This document shows positions 26,246 through 33,037 of a stretch of DNA of 46,803 nucleotides, one piece after another. The DNA is taken from positions 1 through 46,803 of IMG/VR virus record IMGVR_UViG_3300032235_000373; one strand, given 5' to 3'. The notes beneath the pieces were generated by a model. It worked only from the letters and a program-made list of their open reading frames with translations. It searched no databases and was not told where the DNA came from. Both the position numbers and the translations under genes were made by a program. The DNA is from a virus. Numbering within the stretch: the stretch's first letter is position 1; each line of letters begins with the position of its first letter.

Positions 26246-26428
26246 TTAATTATTTTCTGATTCTAATTCAATAATATAATTAACATAATACCTTCTCAAA
26301 TATATTGGCATGTTTAAAAGGTCTCCATAATTGAAACCTTTTTTCACTAAAAATAAAATTTCGTCTAATTGATTTTTCCTATATTCCGTAGAAAGGACGA
26401 AAAAACTCAACCCCGAACCCAATTTCAA
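26246..26428 (-). CDS. Second tail-assembly chaperone frame (gp51-like), no ATG start
   Basis: The conserved-looking part is KKGFNYGDLLNMPIYLRRYY with VNYIIELESENN, similar to small proteins encoded next to gp26 in T4-like phages (FsYGdL..MPiYe.ryy). The frame is open from just after a stop near 26455 and overlaps the 249-aa gene, whose stop is at 26379. It has no ATG before that motif. Possible starts are TTG at 26428 (60 aa) or GTG at 26347 (33 aa). Alternatively the frame is entered by +1/-2 slippage on TTTTTTC at 26399-26405, giving a 293-aa fusion. Location between tube and tape measure matches the G/GT chaperone pair of long-tailed phages. Confidence 0.6.
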   Translation of the reverse strand: MKLGSGLSFFVLSTEYRKNQLDEILFLVKKGFNYGDLLNMPIYLRRYYVNYIIELESENN

Positions 26429-27128
26429 TTTGGATTGTGTCTCCTGACGGGGTATTTATATTTTGGACTAAGTCTAATCCGGGTTTATTTTCGTTTATAA
26501 ATTTTCTAAAATCTTGTGAATCTTTTATTGGTAATCTATCAATAAAGTTTTTAATATTCATTAAGTCTTTATTTCCACCAACAGATTTAATCATAAATTC
26601 AAGTTGTTTTGTTATAATTGGTGCCACACCAATACCATTCCAACTTTTTCTTATTTCATCAATTTCTTTTTCTTGTTTAACCGTTAAAAAATTAAAAGTA
26701 ATATCAACATTACTTTTTTTCATAAAATAAGAATATTCACCATTTTCATTAATTTCCAATTTAAAGTCTTTTATTTTAATTGTTTCTAAACTAATTTCGG
26801 CTTGAAATTGTGTATCGGTTTTTGGGTCAGTTGCGGTTACGGTATACTCTGAACCGAATGCGGTATTTCTTAAAAATATTAGAATAGCCTGTCTATCTTC
26901 TTCAATAATTTCTTCGATTGGTAAATCTTTATCTAAAATTTTTCTTTTTAGTAATTCTTCAACTACTCCACCGGAATTAATTAAACTACTTGATGATAAA
27001 ATATTCTCATCCGAAGCTGTTAAGTAACTTACTCTAACAGATTTTTTATTATTTTTGTAGTAAATTCCTTTACTTGGTAATTCAACTACATCATATGCGA
27101 TAGTTGGGTCTATTCTGTATTCTTCCAT
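26379..27128 (-). CDS. T4 gp26-like baseplate hub/tail assembly chaperone
   Basis: The product is 249 aa; T4 gp26 is 208 aa. Family features are VELPSKGIYYKNNKKSVRVS, TASDENILSSSSLINSGGVV, and IEEDRQAILIFLRNTAFGSE. These are followed by a beta hairpin where T4-like members often carry a cysteine zinc knuckle; here the cysteines are absent (ATDPKTDTQFQ). The C-terminal helical half contains VKQEKEIDEIRKSWNGIG. It lies between the tube and tape measure genes, and its 3' end overlaps a second frame. A short stem (AACTATA 27130-27136 / TATAGTT 27149-27155) immediately precedes the start and may limit initiation. Confidence 0.72.
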   Translation of the reverse strand: MEEYRIDPTIAYDVVELPSKGIYYKNNKKSVRVSYLTASDENILSSSSLINSGGVVEELLKRKILDKDLPIEEIIEEDRQAILIFLRNTAFGSEYTVTATDPKTDTQFQAEISLETIKIKDFKLEINENGEYSYFMKKSNVDITFNFLTVKQEKEIDEIRKSWNGIGVAPIITKQLEFMIKSVGGNKDLMNIKNFIDRLPIKDSQDFRKFINENKPGLDLVQNINTPSGDTIQIEIGFGVEFFRPFYGI

Positions 27129-27180
27129 AAACTATAATTTATATAATATATAGTTGAAAGTCAAGTTTTTGAGCATAATA

Positions 27181-27225
27181 AAACCGGAAACCATTAGACA
27201 GATTTACTATTTTGGTTTCCGGTTT
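27181..27225 (-). terminator. Strong hairpin terminator after the tail tube gene
   Basis: Perfect 12-bp inverted repeat AAACCGGAAACC (27181-27192) / GGTTTCCGGTTT (27214-27225) with a 21-nt loop. On the minus strand the stem runs into TTTATTATG. It is 17 nt past the tube stop and would uncouple the abundant tube message from the chaperone and tape measure genes. Confidence 0.8.
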
Positions 27226-27242
27226 AAAAAATTAATTCAATA

Positions 27243-27731
27243 TTAGTAAACTTGGATACATCTATCCATTCTCAATCCACAAGTAATTGAAGCAATTGCA
27301 TCTTGGCTATAATCCAATGTTCCAAAATCTAAACTTGTTAAGAATGTTCCTTGGATAATCCATTTCTCCACAACAACACCTGTTGGGTCTAACATTTCTA
27401 ATTCAATATCTTTCTTATAACCTGCAGCGTATCCCATACGACCAGTAACTGATTCTGCATGTAAACGGAACCATTCCATCAAAGCTTGTGAAGCTGAAGG
27501 TCCAATTGGGTCCTTAAATGTAACAGTCATTTCATCCCAAGTAAATCTACCAGCAACATATGTTGACGTATTTAAAAATGGAATTTCAGTTGATGTGATT
27601 TTAGCTGAAGGTCTTTTAGTTGATGTAACATACCATTCGTTGATACCCATAGATGAGGGGAATCGTAGAATAAATCTATTTTGTCTTTTCGGTTCAAATG
27701 GAACCGGCATTTTCATTAGTAAATCTGCCAT
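27243..27731 (-). CDS. Tail tube protein, T4 gp19-like
   Basis: The product is 162 aa; T4 gp19 is 163 aa. The sequence has the gp19 pattern PVPFEPKRQNRFILRFPSSM, then TKRPSAKITSTEIPFLNTST and RFTWDEMTVTFKDPIGPSAS, followed by WIIQGTFLTSLDFGTLDYSQ. It polymerises into the inner tube that penetrates the cell envelope. It stands alone between terminators, with an A-rich leader and two candidate late boxes upstream (27767 and 27928), as expected for a highly expressed gene. Confidence 0.92.
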   Translation of the reverse strand: MADLLMKMPVPFEPKRQNRFILRFPSSMGINEWYVTSTKRPSAKITSTEIPFLNTSTYVAGRFTWDEMTVTFKDPIGPSASQALMEWFRLHAESVTGRMGYAAGYKKDIELEMLDPTGVVVEKWIIQGTFLTSLDFGTLDYSQDAIASITCGLRMDRCIQVY

Positions 27732-27766
27732 TTTGTATTTGTTAAATTTTTCTTTATTTTACTTCT

Positions 27767-27774
27767 TATAAATA
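27767..27774 (-). promoter_or_regulatory. Late-type box TATTTATA (proximal) of the tube gene
   Basis: In sense orientation it reads ATATATTTATAAGAAG. It ends 35 nt before the ATG, leaving an A-rich leader of usual length. Confidence 0.65.
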
Positions 27775-27852
27775 TATAATATTTAAAAAAGTCATTTATT
27801 TTCTATTAATTATTTGACTTTGTCGTTTTTTTTGTTTAGTTTTTTACAAACA

Positions 27853-27965
27853 CCCAGTATTACTAGTTCCAGTATAACTTAATTTCTTTTATTTTACTAG
27901 AAAATTATTAATAATAAAGCTTATTAATATAAATACTAGTATTACTAGTTCCAGATTATACTGGG
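27853..27965. repeat. Nested palindrome with 17-bp direct repeats between sheath and tube
   Basis: A 17-bp direct repeat AGTATTACTAGTTCCAG occurs at 27856-27872 and 27938-27954. Three nested inverted arms share a centre near 27917: CCAGTATAA (27869-27877) / TTATACTGG (27957-27965), ACTAG (27896-27900) / CTAGT (27936-27940), and TATTAATAA (27906-27914) / TTATTAATA (27921-27929). ACTAGT occurs repeatedly. No open reading frame of note lies here; this stretch plus the flanking promoter and terminator fills 27732-28013. It could form a cruciform or long RNA hairpin; the function is unknown. Confidence 0.7.
27928..27935 (-). promoter_or_regulatory. Late-type box TATTTATA (distal) of the tube gene
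   Basis: In sense orientation it reads CTAGTATTTATATTAATAAG. It lies inside the nested palindrome and about 196 nt before the tube ATG. It could be a second start point downstream of the sheath terminator. Confidence 0.4.
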
Positions 27966-27970
27966 CAAAA

Positions 27971-27994
27971 AAATGGGGATACCGTAGTACCCCC
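27971..27994 (-). terminator. Intrinsic terminator after the tail sheath gene
   Basis: Arms 27975-27982 and 27987-27994 form, as minus-strand RNA, an 8-bp stem with one G-U pair closing a UACG tetraloop, followed by AUUUUUUU. It is 20 nt past the sheath stop. Confidence 0.88.
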
Positions 27995-28013
27995 AAATTC
28001 CCTTTAATTCAAA

Positions 28014-30941
28014 TTAGATATTCTCGAATGATGCTCCTGTTGGAGTAATGATGAATTCTAAATCAATAAATTCAAGTGCTCTTGTTGGCTTGATATAAAT
28101 CTTACCTCTTAAAGTGTTTGCATCAATGTCCTCAGGGTCATTAGATACTGTAACTTTGAATTCATTTAATCCTCTTTCTTTCTTAATAGAATCCAAGATA
28201 GGATTTACTAATCTCAAGAATTCATTTCTTACTTGTTCGTCATTTTGTTCGAATAGTAATCTTACTGCAACAGCTGAAATTAATTTTCTCGCTCTTAATA
28301 ATAATCTTCTTACGTTGATTCTATCTAATGCAGATTCTTTAACTTGAAGAGTTTTGTTACCCCAAACGATAGTACCTGTATCAGCAAATGTTGCGATAGG
28401 GTTGATTCTATATTTGTACAACTCATCTCTTTCGTCAAGAGTTAATTTTTTAGTTGCTTTGATTGCATTTACTAAACCTCTTGAATAACCTGCCGGTGCG
28501 AACCAAGGATATGATACATTATCTGTCAACGCGATGTTCTTTAATACTTCACCTGTTGGTGGGATGTAAAGTTGAGTTGAGTTATCAGTATCTTTTACTT
28601 GAATCCAAGGCCAATATGTTGCTGAATAGTTAGAATCAATTGACATATTATCTAATTCAGCTGTGATATCGTCGGCAGTTGATATAAATTCAGGACCAGG
28701 AGCGTTTATTACGTATAACGAATCTGCTCTATCGTTTTCAATCATATCAATTGCATTTGAAACTAATGAACCGTGATTTGACCAATCGATACCCGGAGTT
28801 GCAAATAAGTTAATATCAACAGCTTCAGGATTTGCAAATGTTTGAATACCTTGTAAGAATGCGTAGTAATCTGAGTTAGGTGAACCGTCAGTGGTTACCT
28901 TAAATACACCACCATTATCAGTATTACCACTTGTATAAGTAGCTCTACCTAAAACATATGAATCTGTATTTGTTCTCGTATTTCTATAGATATCCCAACC
29001 ATCAAATCCACCGTACACCGCAAATGTAAATTTACGATAATTAATGTTTGTTAATTTATTATCAGTACCTGACTGACCTTCCAAATCGTATGGAGTTGTT
29101 TGAAACTCATATGAAGGTATTGTGGTACCTGTAGCCGGACCAATTGATGATGCGTTAACTGATAAATGAAAACCATAAGTTGCAGTATCACCACTTATTC
29201 CTTTGAATTTCAATAAGTCAGCATCAAAACCAACTTGGGAAGAAAGACCCAACATTACTTTTCTAACTTTATCTCCACTTGTAGTATTTGGTACACCTGC
29301 GGTACTGTAACCTGTTACATCACCAGCGTCATAATATTGTGTTTTAAAAAGTACACTACCTAATGTATTACCATTACCATTAGTATGTGAAACGAAACCT
29401 CTAAAACCAGCAGGTATTGCATCTGTTGGGTGATTTTCGGCTAAAATAATTGATACATATTTTGAACGTAATTCATATTCACCGTCAGATGTACCAATTT
29501 TTCTACCAATATAACCGGTAGCTTCAGGATTCATTGAACATCTTGAATATTTCTCTAATACCACCATATTTTCGTCAGTATCACCATAATCACGAATTAA
29601 TAAATCAAATTCTGCGGTGTCTAAATTAATGTTAATTACAGAAATTTTCAATTGGAAGTTAGCATCTTCTCCGTCTGAAATTGTTTGTAATTTAAATAAA
29701 TCAGATACATTTCCACCTCGTACTTCAGATACGACCATTGGTGATACTGTAGTATCCCATTCAGTTGCAAAGCTTGAACCCTCTGAAGTGTCTGTTAAAG
29801 ATGAAACATCTAAACCTCTCACATATCCCTTTTCAAACGCGGTAGCCAATAATTTTGGATAAACTTCATGTACGTATAACGGGAAATCAGATGCTGATTT
29901 ATCGAATACTTTTCCACCCAATACTTTCTTAATATATTTTGAAGATGATGTGTCTAATGAACATATGAATGAAGTTCCACCCGTAAGTGTTGCTCCACTT
30001 ATACTAAGTTCAAATTCACCCAATGGGTTAGTTGATAAATCAAAATCTGTATTATTAGAAATTGATACTTGAGTTGAACCCGTAACTTGAAGATTTAATT
30101 GTTGATTAGCACCATATGAACCACGTGGTCTTAATGCCGCAACAACAATTCCATCATAATCTGTATTTAAATTAGCATCGAATGAATATCTTGTTACCTC
30201 AAAGAAATTACCACCACTACTCCATTCAAATAAGTATGAATAAACCGTGTCAGTACCGTCATTATATGTATTATACCAATTTTTATTATATATTGATGAT
30301 TCGTATAATTTTTCCGTCATTGGTGATATAACCTCAGTACCGTCTGGAATGTCAGCATCTGGAATAAGTCCAATCGCAAACCATAGACCAGTGTTACCTG
30401 TTAAACCACTATAAGTTTTATAAATATAGTCAGTAACAGTTCCACCATCAAATGCCATTTTAGTTGAAAGTTCAGCATAATATGTGCTACCTGTAAATCC
30501 TGATAACGGATTTGGGTCCATATTTTCAGTTACACCAGTTATTACGCTATCTAACCATTGGTCTTCCAACGTTGCACCTGTCGCAACTACCGGTGAAAAT
30601 CCACCTAATGTTGTGATACCTAAAGTAATATTAGGTTTATATCCTGTCTTACCTAATACTCTTGTTACGAATAATTGGTTAGACTCTTGTAAATAAGATT
30701 TAGCTACGTAAGGTAACTCATATTTTGGGTTATTGTTTCCATATTTTTCAGGAGACGTTCCACCAAAATAAGTTTTGAATTCGTCGAAATTAGAAATTAA
30801 AATTGGTTCAAAAGCTGGACCTTTTAAAGTCTCACCAACTAATCCCAATGTTGTTACTCCGACACTTTGCGCTACGAATGTTAAGTCTTTCTCGGATGTG
30901 TAAACACCGGGAGAAACGAATACTCTGTTTGAATTTGCCAT
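28014..30941 (-). CDS. Contractile tail sheath protein, T4 gp18-like
   Basis: The product is 975 aa, clearly longer than T4 gp18 (659 aa). The N-terminus has the sheath signature FVSPGVYTSEKDLTFVAQSV, then GLVGETLKGPAFEPILISNF and DEFKTYFGG. The C-terminal core is conserved: YRINPIATFADTGTIVWGNK, DRINVRRLLLRARKLISAVA and RGKIYIKPTRALEFIDLEFI. The extra length is in the middle (about residues 130-600), where outward-facing beta domains of sheath proteins are inserted. The gene has its own late box 39 nt upstream and its own terminator, as expected for a major virion protein. Confidence 0.93.
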   Translation of the reverse strand: MANSNRVFVSPGVYTSEKDLTFVAQSVGVTTLGLVGETLKGPAFEPILISNFDEFKTYFGGTSPEKYGNNNPKYELPYVAKSYLQESNQLFVTRVLGKTGYKPNITLGITTLGGFSPVVATGATLEDQWLDSVITGVTENMDPNPLSGFTGSTYYAELSTKMAFDGGTVTDYIYKTYSGLTGNTGLWFAIGLIPDADIPDGTEVISPMTEKLYESSIYNKNWYNTYNDGTDTVYSYLFEWSSGGNFFEVTRYSFDANLNTDYDGIVVAALRPRGSYGANQQLNLQVTGSTQVSISNNTDFDLSTNPLGEFELSISGATLTGGTSFICSLDTSSSKYIKKVLGGKVFDKSASDFPLYVHEVYPKLLATAFEKGYVRGLDVSSLTDTSEGSSFATEWDTTVSPMVVSEVRGGNVSDLFKLQTISDGEDANFQLKISVININLDTAEFDLLIRDYGDTDENMVVLEKYSRCSMNPEATGYIGRKIGTSDGEYELRSKYVSIILAENHPTDAIPAGFRGFVSHTNGNGNTLGSVLFKTQYYDAGDVTGYSTAGVPNTTSGDKVRKVMLGLSSQVGFDADLLKFKGISGDTATYGFHLSVNASSIGPATGTTIPSYEFQTTPYDLEGQSGTDNKLTNINYRKFTFAVYGGFDGWDIYRNTRTNTDSYVLGRATYTSGNTDNGGVFKVTTDGSPNSDYYAFLQGIQTFANPEAVDINLFATPGIDWSNHGSLVSNAIDMIENDRADSLYVINAPGPEFISTADDITAELDNMSIDSNYSATYWPWIQVKDTDNSTQLYIPPTGEVLKNIALTDNVSYPWFAPAGYSRGLVNAIKATKKLTLDERDELYKYRINPIATFADTGTIVWGNKTLQVKESALDRINVRRLLLRARKLISAVAVRLLFEQNDEQVRNEFLRLVNPILDSIKKERGLNEFKVTVSNDPEDIDANTLRGKIYIKPTRALEFIDLEFIITPTGASFENI

Positions 30942-30980
30942 TGATTAATGTTTGGTTAAAAATTTTTTTATTAGTTTTAT

Positions 30981-30988
30981 TATAAATA
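30981..30988 (-). promoter_or_regulatory. Late-type box TATTTATA of the sheath gene
   Basis: In sense orientation it reads AAAGATATTTATAATAAAAC. It ends 39 nt before the ATG. On the other strand a TATCTTT heptamer (30987-30993) overlaps its upstream edge, and the same heptamer is repeated before the small gene at 31068. Confidence 0.7.
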
Positions 30989-31025
30989 TCTTTGTTTTTA
31001 CCAAAGATTTCGATACTTTTCACAT

Positions 31026-31067
31026 AAAAGATAGTAAATTATCTTTTTCTATCTTTATTTATCTTTT
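31026..31067 (+). promoter_or_regulatory. Phased TATCTTT repeats upstream of the small RHH-like gene
   Basis: TATCTTT occurs at 31040-31046, 31050-31056 and 31060-31066, exactly 10 bp apart, ending at the ATG at 31068. An inverted copy within AAAAGATA (31026-31033) pairs with TATCTTTT (31040-31047) around a 6-nt spacer. One-turn spacing of short sites is typical of operators bound cooperatively by ribbon-helix-helix dimers. A late-box variant TATTTATC (31056-31063) lies within it. Confidence 0.5.
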
Positions 31068-31226
31068 ATGGAAGAAAACAAATCTAAAAATGTAAAAATC
31101 AGTGAAAAACACCACGAGATGTTAAAAAACCACTGTGAAAAAAATGGATTAAAAATTTATAAAGTTTTAGAAAGGTGGATTGAAGATTATTGTAAACCTA
31201 AAAAGAAAGATATCTATGGTGATTAG
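31068..31226 (+). CDS. Small ribbon-helix-helix-like protein (52 aa)
   Basis: The product is 52 aa, starting MEENKSKNVKISEKHHEMLK and ending KDIYGD. It shows a beta strand (NVKIS) followed by two helices (EKHHEMLKNHCEKNG, LKIYKVLERWIEDYC), which is the Arc/MetJ/CopG ribbon-helix-helix plan. The protein is basic. It lies on the plus strand, divergent from the sheath gene, and its stop overlaps the end of the convergent neck gene by 4 nt. The repeats directly upstream suggest autoregulation. The small size makes the call less certain than for the large genes. Confidence 0.65.
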   Translation: MEENKSKNVKISEKHHEMLKNHCEKNGLKIYKVLERWIEDYCKPKKKDIYGD

Positions 31227-32473
31227 AATAAATAAGTCACACCAATTCTTGAACCTAAATAAGGTGCACTTAACAATTTAATATTTCTAATACCATCAAT
31301 ATCATAACCGGAACCTTCCTCTTCTTGAAGACCGTTAATATCAACTGAAACAATACTATTAATAGGATTATTTAATTCAAATATTAATGATGAACCATCA
31401 TAATCAAAATATTCCGTTGAAACTTGTAAAATGTTTCCATAATTGTCTATTACAATTGTATTTTGTCTACCCTTATAATATGTAATTGTCACAGTACTAC
31501 CATCTGATGGTGGGGTATCAAATGTAACTTTAGATGTATATGCTATATGGTAATAATCGACATTTTTTTCTTGTAACAAACCATTAACCGATACACTAAA
31601 TAAAACACCAATACTTTCACCCACACTAAATTGTGTCTGAACACCATCGGCAGGAAAACTTACAATTGTTACATCAATATCTCTATTAAGAGATTTTCTC
31701 TTAGGTGAACCTTCTCTTGCAAATTCATTTAATAAAAAGAATCTACTAATAGCAGGTTTAATTTCAAAATCGTCACTATCAATTAAGAAACCTAACATTG
31801 TGAATTTGTAATTTTGTACATAATATCTACGGCCATCTATAGTATCTAATGGTGTACTATCATTAACACTATCTAAAACTATTGGGATATAATGACCTTT
31901 TACCGTTGTATACGCTTGACGAGATGAGAATTTTTGTAAAACTTTTTGATTAAATTTATTTAGTTCTCTAAATTTTGTACATACAATTGTGACCTCGAAA
32001 CTAATATCAACAGCAACAGGTTGTGGTATTCTATATATGTCAGCACCAACCTGTGTACCATTCCAAGTTGGAACGGACGCATAAAAGAAAGTATCTCTAT
32101 CAGGAATTGTTCTTTGTGTTACAGGATTTGTACCGGGTTGAACATCGGGTTGTCTAATAATTGCAATAAATGGTAACTTTATATTTCTATCCTCATCAAC
32201 AAATTCCCAACTATTTTCTAACTCTGCCCATCTTTGTATGGTTAATATTTTTGGGATGATTGGAATTTGTTCACCATCTGAAACTATTTTAAAGTTTTCC
32301 TTAATGAAATCTAACATACCTAAATCTAAATCATCATGTAATATAGAATCAGGTAAGAATGAATCGGATTTAGTAATTCTATCCAATAATTCTTGTCTTC
32401 TAACAGGTGCACTGTACACATCTTTGTTTGCACCATATACTTCTATATTGTTTTTTCTTTTAGGTATTGCCAT
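31223..32473 (-). CDS. Neck/tail terminator protein, T4 gp15-like, with extra beta domains
   Basis: From the ATG at 32473 the product is 416 aa (MAIPKRKNNIEVYG...). This start is preferred over 32512 because GAGGAG lies 7 nt upstream and the neck gp14-like gene ends 1 nt before. Residues about 60-260 fit the gp15 tail-completion pattern: LPFIAIIRQPDV, IPQPVAVDISFEVTIVCTKF, HYIPIVLDSVND and YYVQNYKFTMLGFLID. The C-terminal about 140 residues look like an appended Ig-like beta-sandwich (VSVNGLLQEKNVDYY ... VTITYYKGR), with a second partial copy after it. gp15 caps the tail and docks it to the head. T4 gp15 is 272 aa, so the extra domain is unusual. Confidence 0.7.
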   Translation of the reverse strand: MAIPKRKNNIEVYGANKDVYSAPVRRQELLDRITKSDSFLPDSILHDDLDLGMLDFIKENFKIVSDGEQIPIIPKILTIQRWAELENSWEFVDEDRNIKLPFIAIIRQPDVQPGTNPVTQRTIPDRDTFFYASVPTWNGTQVGADIYRIPQPVAVDISFEVTIVCTKFRELNKFNQKVLQKFSSRQAYTTVKGHYIPIVLDSVNDSTPLDTIDGRRYYVQNYKFTMLGFLIDSDDFEIKPAISRFFLLNEFAREGSPKRKSLNRDIDVTIVSFPADGVQTQFSVGESIGVLFSVSVNGLLQEKNVDYYHIAYTSKVTFDTPPSDGSTVTITYYKGRQNTIVIDNYGNILQVSTEYFDYDGSSLIFELNNPINSIVSVDINGLQEEEGSGYDIDGIRNIKLLSAPYLGSRIGVTYLF

Positions 32474-32474
32474 T

Positions 32475-32987
32475 TTATACTCCTCTAAATTCAGTTTCTT
32501 GTGCCGGCGCACATGTTATTGTTCTATAGAATGGTTTGTAACCAAACATACTATGTTTTCCATCTGAAACTATTTTACCATCGTTAGTGACTTGATAGTA
32601 TCTAACCCTTTCTTCAGATTCCGCATATCCAATAAAATCACCATATTTTATATCCACACCCAATTCTTGTAAATGTTTGATATAAACTGATATTGTAATA
32701 TTACCCGGCTCATTGAATTTAATCAATCCGGATTTATATGTTTTATTTGTTGGTGCATCTATTTTAACCAATCCGTTAAATTCTACAGGTGGGAAATATT
32801 TAATTTGGTCCTTACCAACCTCACCATATACATCGTCAGTCGTAGTTCTTGTTGTATCAACACGATATAAAACCAACTTCATATTCAAATCTCCATGTAG
32901 ATACTCTGAACCCATTTGGACGTTCAAATCAAAATCATCATTTGAAAGGAATTTAGATAGTCTTGTGATTGGTAATTTGTTTTCCAT
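32475..32987 (-). CDS. Neck protein, T4 gp14-like
   Basis: The product is 170 aa; T4 gp14 is 256 aa. Shared layout: an N-terminal segment with VLYRVDTTRTTTDDVYGEVG, then YFPPVEFNGLVKID, FNEPGNITISVYIKHLQELG, IKYGDFIGYAESEERVRYYQ and FGYKPFYRTITCAP. gp14 with gp13 forms the collar between portal and tail. A late box lies 5 nt before the ATG, and it is coupled to the gp15-like gene. The assignment rests on pattern and neighbourhood. Confidence 0.65.
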   Translation of the reverse strand: MENKLPITRLSKFLSNDDFDLNVQMGSEYLHGDLNMKLVLYRVDTTRTTTDDVYGEVGKDQIKYFPPVEFNGLVKIDAPTNKTYKSGLIKFNEPGNITISVYIKHLQELGVDIKYGDFIGYAESEERVRYYQVTNDGKIVSDGKHSMFGYKPFYRTITCAPAQETEFRGV

Positions 32988-32992
32988 ATCCT

Positions 32993-33000
32993 TATAAATA
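32993..33000 (-). promoter_or_regulatory. Late-type box TATTTATA before the gp14-like gene
   Basis: In sense orientation it reads TACTATTTATAAGGATATGG. It ends 5 nt before the ATG, in a 50-bp divergent gap shared with the SNF2 gene. Confidence 0.6.
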
Positions 33001-33020
33001 GTAGATTTTTACGAACTTAT

Positions 33021-33028
33021 TATTTATA
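33021..33028 (+). promoter_or_regulatory. Late-type box TATTTATA before the SNF2 gene
   Basis: Plus strand TTATTATTTATATTATAAAT. The box ends 9 nt before the ATG at 33038 and is in the sense of that gene. Confidence 0.5.
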
Positions 33029-33037
33029 TTATAAATT

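Noticed and set aside
27732-28013. A tRNA gene in the largest intergenic gap
   Set aside because: The palindromes do not form a cloverleaf and there is no T-loop consensus GTTCRANYC; the element is too AT-rich.
30832-31023. Minus-strand 63-codon frame overlapping the sheath start
   Set aside because: It overlaps the certain sheath start by 110 nt in another frame and contains the sheath promoter region. Its composition looks like a shadow frame.
32474-32512. Upstream start at 32512 for the gp15-like gene
   Set aside because: It would overlap the gp14-like gene by 38 nt, and the ATG at 32473 has a GAGGAG sequence at proper spacing.
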